Source: Bombella sp. ESL0385
GTDB taxonomy: Bacteria > Pseudomonadota > Alphaproteobacteria > Acetobacterales > Acetobacteraceae
Length of the DNA: 64,000 nt
Assembly (NCBI RefSeq): GCF_009725755.1
Contig: NZ_WNIJ01000005.1
Location: 1 to 64,000 of the forward strand
Reading direction: 5' to 3'
The first letter of the stretch is position 1. Every line of letters begins with the position of its first letter. Under the pieces are notes generated by a model, which saw only the letters and a list, made by a program, of their open reading frames with translations, did not search any database and was not told the DNA's origin. The translations under genes and the position numbers were made by a program. Below are positions 28,227-37,305 of the stretch, in pieces.

Positions 28227-30614
28227 ATGCGCTTATCTTTTTCTGGCTTGCGGGCCCTCCTCTTACTCCCCTTATGTTGCCCCAGCTTAGCCTTGGCTGA
28301 GGAGCAAACAAAAGGCCAACAGACGCACACGCACACACCAACACATCCCACCACCTCACATCCCCATGATGTGCAGGCAAAAGAGGTGGAATATATCACC
28401 ACCCATGCCACAACGGAGGTCACCCAACGCGGTGGGGGGTTAATCCGCCCTCAACATGGCACGCAATCCATCAGTGAGGTGGGCCGTAGCTATATGGATG
28501 TACAAGCCCCTACGGCTTCGGCTTTTCAGCTTGTCTCCATTTTACCCGGTGCAAATGTTGCTACCTCCGACCCTTTTGGCATTTCCCCTAATACGAATAT
28601 CAGTGTCCGTGGGCTAAATGGGGATGCTATTGGCTATGTCTTAGAGGGTATGCCCCTCAATGATATTGCCTCTTATGGTGGGTATCCCAACCAATTTGCT
28701 GATACAGAGAATTACAGCACTGCTGGGCTGCAACAAGGCTCCTCCGACCTGGATAGCCCCGTCCTCAATGCCGCTGGGGGGGTGATGAAACTCTCCTTCC
28801 TAGACCCGGCCTTTAAACCCGGCGGGTTTGCCTCTTTCTCATATGGCTCTTTTAACACGCGGCGCGGCTTCCTCCGGCTTGAGACAGGCGAGATTGGTCA
28901 TAGTGGCGTCCGCGGCTTTGCCTCTTACTCCAACACCCATACTGATAATTGGCGCAGCGGCGGGTACGATACCCGCCAGCATATTGACTTCAAGCTCCTT
29001 AAAGAATGGGGGCAGGACAATCGCGCAAGCCTTGTTGGGTCATGGAACAGGGCCATCACCAGCTATTATCCCTTCACGTCCCTCAAGGATTGGAAAACAT
29101 ACGGCACCCATAGCGGTGCCCTTACCCACCATTATGAACCCGGCGATAATAGCTATAATTACTGGCGGCTTTCCCGCGACCCAGAGGAAACGCTCTATGT
29201 CGGTGCGCCTGTGCATCTGCGCTTTAACCAGCGTTATAGTTTTGACATCACCCCTTATGCTCAAAGTGCTTATGGTAACTTCCCGTACGGCTCCCAGCTC
29301 TCTGGTACAGGCAATTATTATGGCACCCTGCCTGTCTCTTCCCTCCCTTTAACCGATAATCAAACCGTCCGTTCCGAATACACGCAGCGTAGCTATCGCG
29401 CTGGGGTGAATATGGCCTTCCATGCCCGGTATAAATGGAATGATTTCGTCATGGGTTATTGGTATGACTACTCCGATGATAACCAACGCCAGCCCTTTAC
29501 CACCGTTAATGATGATGGAAGTTCGGCCAATATTTGGGGCGATAAACGGCGTGACCGTGTGCTAATGCCCAATGGTAACCCTTACCTTGCGGGGGCCTTT
29601 CATACTATGTCGCAGGTCAATGCGCTGTATATAGGCGACCATATCTCCCTCATGCAGGATAGATTAGCGATGGATATTGGCTTTAAAGAGGTCATGATGC
29701 ATCGTTGGGGAACAAATGACGTCCCCGGCCCTCAGCGGACCATCTCTAGTAATAAAGCCGAACCACTGCCGCGCTTTGGCATGAGGTGGAACTTTACCAA
29801 GCAGGACCAGATCTTCCTCAACGTCAACACCAATTTCCGCGCCCCAACAGCCTCCAGCTATTACAACCAATATGCTGGGACAGATGCGAATGGCAACGCC
29901 AATGGCTCCCTCAGCAAAGCGGGGACAAACCATCTTAAAAATGAATATTCCATCGCAGAGGAGTTCGGCTATCGCCGTACGGGGGAATGGATTACTGCGA
30001 GCGTGACCTTCTTTAACTACAATTTCCGCAATCGGCAGATTAAAACAGGGGAGCCCAATAACCCCAATATCTCCACCTCCATCAATGCGGGGAAACAAAC
30101 CTCACGCGGGGTAGATGTAGAGATTGGCACACGCCCTTGGCATCATCTCAGCCCCTATGCCTCTTTTGAATATCTCCATGCCACCATCGATAGTAACATT
30201 GCCGCTAGGGGGGACCTCCTCCCTACAGCAGGCAAAACGGCTATCCGTAGCCCTCATTTCCAAGCGGGAGCGGGGTTACGCTATGATGATGGACACTTCT
30301 TCAGCATGGTGACGATGCATTATATGAGCCACCAATATGCCACCTTTATGAATGATGAGCGCATCCCTGCCATCATGACGGCAGACCTTGCTTTGGGGTA
30401 CCGCTTTAACAATATCGGCGTACTCCAAAAACCCACCTTGCGCCTGAACCTGAGCAATTTAAGCAATCAACGTTACCTCTCTGGTATTAACAGCACCGCT
30501 TTTAACGCTCATACGACAACCGGCCTGCATGGGACGCGCATTAAAGGCTCCAGCCCTGATTACTTCATCGGCAGTCCCTTTGCCGCCCTTGCAAGCTTTA
30601 CAGCGGGGTTTTGA
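28227..30614 (+). CDS. TonB-dependent outer-membrane receptor, probable thiamine uptake
   Basis: A 795-aa receptor. A signal peptide ends at ALA (about residue 24), followed by a His/Thr-rich stretch (five His between residues 34 and 47). Then comes a plug domain (VSILPGANVATSDPFG, NTNISVRGLNGDAIGYVLEGMPLND) and a long beta-barrel ending in a C-terminal aromatic (TAGF). Substrate assignment comes from context: it is the first gene under the TPP riboswitch and is followed by a kinase and a PnuT-like permease. Energy would come from TonB-ExbBD encoded elsewhere. Confidence 0.88.
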   Translation: MRLSFSGLRALLLLPLCCPSLALAEEQTKGQQTHTHTPTHPTTSHPHDVQAKEVEYITTHATTEVTQRGGGLIRPQHGTQSISEVGRSYMDVQAPTASAFQLVSILPGANVATSDPFGISPNTNISVRGLNGDAIGYVLEGMPLNDIASYGGYPNQFADTENYSTAGLQQGSSDLDSPVLNAAGGVMKLSFLDPAFKPGGFASFSYGSFNTRRGFLRLETGEIGHSGVRGFASYSNTHTDNWRSGGYDTRQHIDFKLLKEWGQDNRASLVGSWNRAITSYYPFTSLKDWKTYGTHSGALTHHYEPGDNSYNYWRLSRDPEETLYVGAPVHLRFNQRYSFDITPYAQSAYGNFPYGSQLSGTGNYYGTLPVSSLPLTDNQTVRSEYTQRSYRAGVNMAFHARYKWNDFVMGYWYDYSDDNQRQPFTTVNDDGSSANIWGDKRRDRVLMPNGNPYLAGAFHTMSQVNALYIGDHISLMQDRLAMDIGFKEVMMHRWGTNDVPGPQRTISSNKAEPLPRFGMRWNFTKQDQIFLNVNTNFRAPTASSYYNQYAGTDANGNANGSLSKAGTNHLKNEYSIAEEFGYRRTGEWITASVTFFNYNFRNRQIKTGEPNNPNISTSINAGKQTSRGVDVEIGTRPWHHLSPYASFEYLHATIDSNIAARGDLLPTAGKTAIRSPHFQAGAGLRYDDGHFFSMVTMHYMSHQYATFMNDERIPAIMTADLALGYRFNNIGVLQKPTLRLNLSNLSNQRYLSGINSTAFNAHTTTGLHGTRIKGSSPDYFIGSPFAALASFTAGF

Positions 30615-30616
30615 GC

Positions 30617-31741
30617 ATGTCTGCACGCCCCCTTGGCTTAGAGAGCGGCTATAATAGCTGTGTGTGGCCCGCCCTTACGCGCGCTGATGTAGCAACTCTC
30701 TTGCCTCATTGGGGCATGCATCCCGCTAACGATCCTATCCTCTGGCATAGCCAGCGGCCCTTTTCTGCCTCGGCCATCATCGCGTTGCAGGATGGCCAGC
30801 ATATTTTCCTCAAACGGCATGGGCGGGCTTTGCGCTCCGCCCGCACAGTGACAGAGGAACATCGCTTTGCCCAACATCTCGCAGCGCAAGGGCTAGCCGT
30901 ATGCGCCCCACTCCCCATGGAGGATGGCACCACCGCCAAAGCAGAAGGGCATTATGTTTATGAGGCCTTTCCCCTCTTTACCGAGCACGATGCTTATCGC
31001 GGGCTTGAATCATGGCGGCCTTATAAAAGCACGCCCCAAGCGGACTCTAGCGGGCGGCTCCTTGCCCAATTACATCACGCTAGTGCGGGGTATGACGCGC
31101 CCCCGCGCCATAATCCCCCCCTCACCTCCATCCGCCATCCCCTGCTCGGGCCATCCTTAGACGATACACTCCTCCCTTGGGCAGCACAGCAAAAGGGCCT
31201 TACATCACTTTACTCCCTTGAGGATGTACGCTCTGACGTTCTGCCCCTTTTAGAGCCATTTCATCAGACCTTACGCCCCCTCTTACCGCATGACCGCCCC
31301 CTTTGGGGACATGGTGATTGGCATGGGGCAAATCTCTTATGGCAGAATGAGGGGCAAGACCTCACCGCCGTGCGTATCTTCGATTTCGGCATGTGTGACC
31401 AAACCAGTGCCGCTTTTGACCTCGCCGTGGCGATAGAGCGTAGCTTCATTAGCTGGCTCGCCCCTGACGGCTCCCCCACCGTGCATGAGGAGCAGCTACG
31501 CGCCTTCCTCCACGCTTATGATGCCCAACGCCCAAGAAGCCTCGTAGAACGACACCTCACAGCACGCTGGCTCCCCCTCTGCCATGTGACCTTTGCCCTC
31601 TCTGAAACGGCTTATTACGGCCATACGCTCCATAACCAAGCAGCGGCAGAGATTTCTTGGCGGGATTATCTCATCGGCCATGCAGAATGGTTCCATTCCC
31701 CCACAGGGCGTACCCTCCTAAACATGTTGGAGGCATGTTAA
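30617..31741 (+). CDS. APH-fold small-molecule kinase, probable thiamine kinase
   Basis: A 374-aa protein of the aminoglycoside phosphotransferase/choline kinase fold. An N-terminal lobe has the ATP-binding lysine in HIFLKRHGRAL. The catalytic loop is GHGDWHGANLLW and the metal-binding motif is IFDFGM. Related enzymes phosphorylate thiamine, choline or homoserine. Its place between a TPP-riboswitch-controlled receptor and a PnuT-type permease supports thiamine (inference). A TTG at 30611 could also start it; the ATG at 30617 is preferred. It begins 3 nt after the receptor stop. Confidence 0.8.
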   Translation: MSARPLGLESGYNSCVWPALTRADVATLLPHWGMHPANDPILWHSQRPFSASAIIALQDGQHIFLKRHGRALRSARTVTEEHRFAQHLAAQGLAVCAPLPMEDGTTAKAEGHYVYEAFPLFTEHDAYRGLESWRPYKSTPQADSSGRLLAQLHHASAGYDAPPRHNPPLTSIRHPLLGPSLDDTLLPWAAQQKGLTSLYSLEDVRSDVLPLLEPFHQTLRPLLPHDRPLWGHGDWHGANLLWQNEGQDLTAVRIFDFGMCDQTSAAFDLAVAIERSFISWLAPDGSPTVHEEQLRAFLHAYDAQRPRSLVERHLTARWLPLCHVTFALSETAYYGHTLHNQAAAEISWRDYLIGHAEWFHSPTGRTLLNMLEAC

Positions 31742-32281
31742 ATGATGGAGCTTATCGCTGCATGCTTTAGTGCAAGTGGGGTATGGCTAACCGCCCAACG
31801 CTGCCTCATCGGCTGGCCAATTTCCCTCCTAGCGACCTTTCTTTATGGCTGGGTCTTTTTCCATGCCCGCCTTTATGCCGATACCATATTGCAAGGGGTG
31901 TTTAGCCTCACCATCCTTTATGGCTGGGCTTTATGGGCACGGGATAAAGCACGGCAAAACACCCTCCCGCCCCAGCCGCTGGCCCTCAAAAAAGCCATCA
32001 TAGAGACGCTTGGCTTTTTTATCCTCTCCACCTTATGGGTTATAGCCCTGCGCTGTTGGAGTGACGACCCAGCCCCCCTCCTTGATGGCGGCCTAAGCGG
32101 GGCCAGCTTACTCGCCCAATTATGGACCGCACGGCGGCACCGCATAAGCTGGCTGCTCTGGGCAGGGATTGATGTAATTTATACAGGGCTTTTCTTCAGC
32201 CGTTCGCTCAGCATTACCGCTTTGCTTTACGGGGGCTATACCCTTCTCGGCCTCTATGGCTATTGGCGGTGGAAGGCCTAA
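31742..32281 (+). CDS. pnuT: PnuC-family permease, probable thiamine transporter PnuT
   Basis: A 179-aa membrane protein with about six or seven helices. Both PnuC signatures are visible: WPISLLATFLYGWVFF leading into LYADTILQGVFSLTILYGW, and a C-terminal WAGIDVIYTGLFF repeat ending in YGYWRW. PnuC proteins carry nicotinamide riboside, and the branch under TPP riboswitches (PnuT) is assigned to thiamine. Facilitated entry would be locked in by the adjacent kinase. The start ATG directly follows the kinase stop (TAAATG). Confidence 0.85.
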   Translation: MMELIAACFSASGVWLTAQRCLIGWPISLLATFLYGWVFFHARLYADTILQGVFSLTILYGWALWARDKARQNTLPPQPLALKKAIIETLGFFILSTLWVIALRCWSDDPAPLLDGGLSGASLLAQLWTARRHRISWLLWAGIDVIYTGLFFSRSLSITALLYGGYTLLGLYGYWRWKA

Positions 32282-32295
32282 AAAGCGACGACCCT

Positions 32296-32655
32296 TTATT
32301 GGGTCATCCGGTCCAGCTCCTCAGGGGTGAGACGCTGAATCCGCACCGCTTTACCTGTGGAATCATAATAGACAATCGCCGCACCGCGCCGCTCGGCATA
32401 GCCATCAGGCACGCCACTCTTTTTACGAAAAATCAACCGCCCATGCTCTGGCTGAATCGTCACCTCATCCCCGCGTGGGACAAAATGGAACATGCTGTAA
32501 TCAGCATGAACACGCGGCAAGCTGGTTTTGGGCATGGGCTTACGCACAACACTATCTAGCCCATCAGCCCCATCATCAGCATAACTAAGCCCCGCACTGC
32601 CTATCATCAGAGCCATCAGCCCTAGCCCTAAACCGAGCGTCTTTACCAAACCCAT
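32296..32655 (-). CDS. Small periplasmic protein of unknown function
   Basis: A 119-aa protein with a signal peptide (MGLVKTLGLGLGLMALMIGSAGLSYADD). The mature part is short and has no family I recognise. RHADYS-like and PEHGRLIFRKKSG stretches suggest a small beta-rich fold. The frame opens upstream at 32730 inside the efflux gene. I use the ATG at 32655, which has GAGGAGAG upstream and begins the signal peptide. It sits at the end of the RND efflux operon. Confidence 0.7.
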   Translation of the reverse strand: MGLVKTLGLGLGLMALMIGSAGLSYADDGADGLDSVVRKPMPKTSLPRVHADYSMFHFVPRGDEVTIQPEHGRLIFRKKSGVPDGYAERRGAAIVYYDSTGKAVRIQRLTPEELDRMTQ

Positions 32656-32692
32656 TGCCTCTCTCCTCACCCACCGCAATGCGGCGCGTACG

Positions 32693-34159
32693 TTACTTCT
32701 GCCCTTGGCTCTTACGGCTCCACCCCCCACCTAATGCACGATAGAGGGTTACCATATTTTGGAACCGTGCCGCCTCCACAACAATACGGCTCTGCTGGGC
32801 TTGGTAAAGCTGACGCTCCTGCACCAAGGTGGTTAGATAATTATCGATCCCCGCATGATAGCGCATCCGGGCGAGGTCGTAAGCCCGTTGGGTTTGTGTC
32901 TCTAAAACAACCATATGTTCATCTTGCCGGCGATAAGTCTCCCGCGCTGTCAACGCATCGGATACTTCTCGAAATGCCGATTGCACGGCTTTTTGATATT
33001 GCGCCACATTCTGCGCAAGCCGTGCTTTTGCTGTCCGTAAGTTCCCCTGATTCACACCCCATGTGAGCAAGGGGATGCTTATATTAGGGGAGACACCCCA
33101 TGTTTCTGCCAAATGGCTAAAGAGCTTGCGAAATTGCAGCGAGCTTGTCCCCTCATTCGCTGTAAGGGTTACCCGTGGGAAAAAGGCCGCCCGCGCCGCA
33201 CCAACGGAGGCATTCGCCCCCAATAGCAGATGCTCTGCAGCCATAATATCAGGCCGTTGCTCTAAAAGGTCGGACGGCAAACCCGCCGGTAATTCCGCAA
33301 TCATCGTTTGTCGGCCCATCGGCAAAGCCGGGGGCAGATTCGCCGGCAAGGGCGTGCCGACTAAAAGTTGTAAGGAATGTTCATCATCAGCAACGGCCCG
33401 CGTCTCTTTCTCCTCATCAGAGCGTGCTTGCTCTAACTCCGCCGCACTTTGGGCGAGAGTGAGCGCATCTAACTCATCATGCTTAAACTTAAGGTCATTC
33501 AACCGCCATGTATCGGCCCGCGTCCGCGCTGTATTGCGCGCAAGGTCTAGCAATCGCTTATCAGCCAACCATTGAATATACGTGCTTGCCACCTGCGAAA
33601 CTGTCGTCAGCCACAGGTTACGCAGATTCTCAGCCGCACTTAATGTTTGCTCCTGCTGGGCGCGCGCCATATTGCGAATACGCCCCCATAGGTCAATCTC
33701 GTAAGATGAGAACCCAATGGATGTCTGATAAAAACGCAATGTAGAAATTGAGCGACCAGAACCCGGCGCAAAGGCAAAGCCCGCCGTATCCGATGGCCCC
33801 ACATATTGGGCTCCCCCACCAGCCGAAATGGTCGGGAAAAGGGCGGCATTCTGTACTTGATACTGCCCACGCTCTGCCGCGACTGCCGCCATCTGCGCGG
33901 CGAGGTCTCGGTTATTGGTCAAAGCCAGAGTGATAAGGGCCTTTAAGCGGGGGTCTGTAAAGAAATCCTCCCACCCAAGGTCGGAGACACGCTGATGTAC
34001 CGGCTGGCCAGGCTTTAACTCCGCATCGGCTGGGTATTTCTGCGCAACGGCGGGGTCTGGGCGGTGATATTTCGGGGATAAATTGCACGAGGCAAGCAGC
34101 ATACTGCCCACAGCCATCACCCCGTAAGTGAGGCTCCGTTTTGTGCTATAAAGGCTCAT
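32693..34159 (-). CDS. Outer-membrane efflux lipoprotein (OprM/NodT family)
   Basis: A 488-aa TolC-like channel. The lipobox is LLASC (Cys near residue 25), followed by CNLSPKYHRPDP, the usual opening of this family. Two internally similar outer-membrane-efflux repeats follow, with DPRLKALITLALTNNRDL in the first and LGANASVGAARAAFFPRVTL in the second. It is the exit duct of the tripartite pump, overlapping the RND pump gene by 4 nt. Confidence 0.93.
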   Translation of the reverse strand: MSLYSTKRSLTYGVMAVGSMLLASCNLSPKYHRPDPAVAQKYPADAELKPGQPVHQRVSDLGWEDFFTDPRLKALITLALTNNRDLAAQMAAVAAERGQYQVQNAALFPTISAGGGAQYVGPSDTAGFAFAPGSGRSISTLRFYQTSIGFSSYEIDLWGRIRNMARAQQEQTLSAAENLRNLWLTTVSQVASTYIQWLADKRLLDLARNTARTRADTWRLNDLKFKHDELDALTLAQSAAELEQARSDEEKETRAVADDEHSLQLLVGTPLPANLPPALPMGRQTMIAELPAGLPSDLLEQRPDIMAAEHLLLGANASVGAARAAFFPRVTLTANEGTSSLQFRKLFSHLAETWGVSPNISIPLLTWGVNQGNLRTAKARLAQNVAQYQKAVQSAFREVSDALTARETYRRQDEHMVVLETQTQRAYDLARMRYHAGIDNYLTTLVQERQLYQAQQSRIVVEAARFQNMVTLYRALGGGWSRKSQGQK

Positions 34160-37100
34160 GCTTGGCCTCCTTCCTGCCCAGCTTCATGCCGCTCTGAAAG
34201 ACGTTTGACGCGAAAAAGCCGCAGCACCACGACAAAAAAGATGGGGACGAAATACACAGCCAACACCGTTGCCGTAATCATCCCCCCGACAACGCAGGTC
34301 CCAATCGCTACACGCGCCGCAGCCCCGGCCCCGGTGGCAATCGCCAAAGGAAACACACCGCATACAAAGGCGATAGAGGTCATCAAAATAGGGCGTAAAC
34401 GCTCTTGCCCCGCTTTCAACACAGCCTCTTCTAACGTATCGCCGCTTTCATAAAAGGCCTTGGCGAATTCAACAATCAGAATGGCGTTTTTGACAGCCAA
34501 CCCAACAGTGGTCAGCAACCCGACTTGGAAATACACATCATTGCTCAGCCCTCGCCATAGGGTGGAGGCAATCGCCCCTAAGACACCCAAAGGCAGCACC
34601 AGCAATACGGAGAAAGGAATCGCCCAACTTTCATACAAAGCAGCAAGGCAGAGCAAAATCACAATCACTGCCAGCGCGTAAAGCGGCCCTGTAGCATTGC
34701 CAGAGGCTAATTGCTCAAAAGTGAGACCTGTCCATTCATGCCCGACGCCGGGGGGCAGCGTTTTTAGGATGGCCTCTATCTCCGCAACGGCACGACCAGC
34801 ACTTACCCCTGCCGCAGGTACACCCTGAATCTCGTAAGAATTAAGGCCGTTATAATTCTCCACCTTCTGCGGCCCTACAATCCAATGGCCAGAGGCAAAA
34901 GCATTAAAGGGCACTAACTCGCCAAGATTATTGCGGATATACCAGCGATTGAGGTCTTCTGGCCTCATGCGGGCAAAAGATTCACCTTGGATATATACCT
35001 GTTTTACACGGTCATTCCGGGTGAATTGATTCACATAAATCGAGCCTAAAGCCCCTTGAATGGTCGTATTAATATCCTCGTTGGTAATGCCCTGCGCGTT
35101 AGCTTTCTCACGGTTTAAGTCCAACACAAATTGCGGCGCATCTTCCAACCCCATTGGGCGCACAGCCACAAGCAACGGGTTCTTCTTCGCTTCATCAAGC
35201 AATTTATTACGCGCCGCAAGGAAGGCTTGATGGCCAATATGACCATTATCCTCAAGCTCTAAGTCAAAGCCAGTCGCATTACCAAGCTCCATCACCGCAG
35301 GAGGATTAAGAGCATAAATCTGCGCCGCAGGGTCACCAGCAAAATGCTTCATGATCTCACTAGCAATCGCCATACTGGAATGTTTATAGCCCGGTCGCTT
35401 ATCCCATGGCTTCAGCCGGATAAAGAACGCCCCAGCATTTTGCCCCTGCCCTGCAAAGCTAAAGCCATTCATCGTAAAAACAGATTCGACATCATGGCTA
35501 TACGTCTTCATCACATAATCGGTGATGCGATGGTTAATCACCCCCATCTGTGCATCAGTAGCCCCCGGCGGCGTGCTAATCTGCCCAAAAATAAGGGCTT
35601 GGTCTTCATCAGGTAAGAAGCCTGTTGGAACCTTGAGGAACATATAGCCCACAAGCAGCGTCAGGCCTAAAAACACTAACATCGCCGGGAGCCGTAAACG
35701 CAATAAATGCCGCACCCCGCCTATATAGCGATGCGTTAGCCACTCAAAGCCATTATTAAACCAGATCGCTGGGCGAAAATGGACCTCATGATTGGTTGGC
35801 TTTAACATCGTAGCGCAAAGCGAGGGTGTCATAATCATCGCTACGAGGACGGACAACCACATAGCCGCCACAACCGTGATAGAGAATTGCCGGTAAATCA
35901 CCCCGGTGGACCCACCAAAAGCGGCCATAGGTAAAAAGACCGCTGTAAGGACCAACACAATCCCCACCAACGCGCCAGAGATTTCATCCATCGATTCACG
36001 CGCAGCCTCACGCGGGGGGAGATGCTTCTCGCTCATCACACGTTCGACATTCTCCACCACCACGATGGCATCATCCACCAATAGCCCCACTGCGAGGACC
36101 ATAGCCAACATCGTCAAGGTGTTGATGCTGTACCCCATGATGGACAGCAACCCAAACGTCCCCAGCAACACCACCGGCACGGCGATGGTCGGGATTAATG
36201 TCGCGCGGAAATTTTGAAGAAAGACGAGCATCACGACAAAAACCAGAATGATGGCTTCCACCAATGTCTCAATCACTTCCTCAATCGAGTGCGTGATGAA
36301 AGGCTCCGTATCCAGCGGGTAAACCACCTTCACCCCTTTAGGAAAGAACTGGGAGAGATGATTAATCTCCGCGCGCACGGCATCTTCTGTCACCATCTGG
36401 TTCGCCCCGGGGGCGAGCTTGAGGGCTAGGGCTGTGGCGGGTTCATTATTATACCGGGATGTGAAATTATAGCTCTGTGAGCCTAGCTCCACACGCCCAA
36501 TATCGCGCATCCGCACTTGGCTGCCATCTTGTTGGACCTTCAGCAGCATATCGCTAAATTGCGCCGGGTCTGTCAGGCGGACAGGACCGATGATAGTGGC
36601 ATCAAACCCTACAGATTTTTGTGCTGGTAAGCCGCCTAGCTCCCCTGAGGCAACCTGAATATTCTGATTCTGCACCGCATGCTGTACATCAGCAACTGTC
36701 AGGCCATATTTATACAGCTTATCAGGGTCCATCCAAATACGCATGGCATATTCGGAGCCAAAGAGCGTATGGTCCCCCACCCCAGAAATACGCGAGAGAG
36801 GGTCCATCACGTTAGAGGCCACGTAATCGGAAAGATCCTTCCCGCTCATGCTGCCATCAGTGGAGATAAAGCCAATCACCATCATAAAGTTCTTGGCAGC
36901 CTTTGTGACACTCAAACCTTGATTGACCACTTCCGGCGGAAGGCGCGGTTGGGCAAGCTGTAATTTATTTTGCACCTGCACCTGAGCAATATCGGGGTTT
37001 GTCCCTTGCTCAAAGGTTAGGTCAATTTCCATATGCCCATTGCCGTAAGACTGTGCCGATAGATACTCCAAATGGTCCAACCCGGACATTTGTTGGAGAA

Positions 37101-37299
37101 TCGGCTGCACCACCGTGTTATTCACCGTATCGGCAGAGGCCCCGGGGTCGTCCACCGCAACGGCAATTTGCGGTGGGGCAATCGTAGGATATTGGGCAAT
37201 CGGCATACGGGTGATGGAGACACCACCCACAAGCATAATAATCAGCCCAACCACCCACGCAAAAACAGGGCGGTCGATAAAGAAACGCGATAAAGACAT
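34156..37299 (-). CDS. RND multidrug efflux pump, inner-membrane subunit (AcrB/MexB type)
   Basis: A 1047-aa proton-driven transporter of the HAE1 family. It begins SRFFIDRPVFAWVVGL and keeps the proton-relay residues (GLLVDDAIVVVENV in TM4, AVKNAILIVEF in TM10), two large periplasmic loops and twelve helices. It works with the adaptor and the OprM-type channel encoded on either side. Substrates cannot be told from sequence. It is the middle gene of the operon, 6 nt after the adaptor. Confidence 0.95.
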   Translation of the reverse strand: MSLSRFFIDRPVFAWVVGLIIMLVGGVSITRMPIAQYPTIAPPQIAVAVDDPGASADTVNNTVVQPILQQMSGLDHLEYLSAQSYGNGHMEIDLTFEQGTNPDIAQVQVQNKLQLAQPRLPPEVVNQGLSVTKAAKNFMMVIGFISTDGSMSGKDLSDYVASNVMDPLSRISGVGDHTLFGSEYAMRIWMDPDKLYKYGLTVADVQHAVQNQNIQVASGELGGLPAQKSVGFDATIIGPVRLTDPAQFSDMLLKVQQDGSQVRMRDIGRVELGSQSYNFTSRYNNEPATALALKLAPGANQMVTEDAVRAEINHLSQFFPKGVKVVYPLDTEPFITHSIEEVIETLVEAIILVFVVMLVFLQNFRATLIPTIAVPVVLLGTFGLLSIMGYSINTLTMLAMVLAVGLLVDDAIVVVENVERVMSEKHLPPREAARESMDEISGALVGIVLVLTAVFLPMAAFGGSTGVIYRQFSITVVAAMWLSVLVAMIMTPSLCATMLKPTNHEVHFRPAIWFNNGFEWLTHRYIGGVRHLLRLRLPAMLVFLGLTLLVGYMFLKVPTGFLPDEDQALIFGQISTPPGATDAQMGVINHRITDYVMKTYSHDVESVFTMNGFSFAGQGQNAGAFFIRLKPWDKRPGYKHSSMAIASEIMKHFAGDPAAQIYALNPPAVMELGNATGFDLELEDNGHIGHQAFLAARNKLLDEAKKNPLLVAVRPMGLEDAPQFVLDLNREKANAQGITNEDINTTIQGALGSIYVNQFTRNDRVKQVYIQGESFARMRPEDLNRWYIRNNLGELVPFNAFASGHWIVGPQKVENYNGLNSYEIQGVPAAGVSAGRAVAEIEAILKTLPPGVGHEWTGLTFEQLASGNATGPLYALAVIVILLCLAALYESWAIPFSVLLVLPLGVLGAIASTLWRGLSNDVYFQVGLLTTVGLAVKNAILIVEFAKAFYESGDTLEEAVLKAGQERLRPILMTSIAFVCGVFPLAIATGAGAAARVAIGTCVVGGMITATVLAVYFVPIFFVVVLRLFRVKRLSERHEAGQEGGQA

Positions 37300-37305
37300 A
37301 CGCTC

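Noticed and set aside
28828-29352. Overlapping plus-strand frame within the TonB receptor gene
   Set aside because: Alternate frame with low-complexity translation; the receptor frame is well supported.
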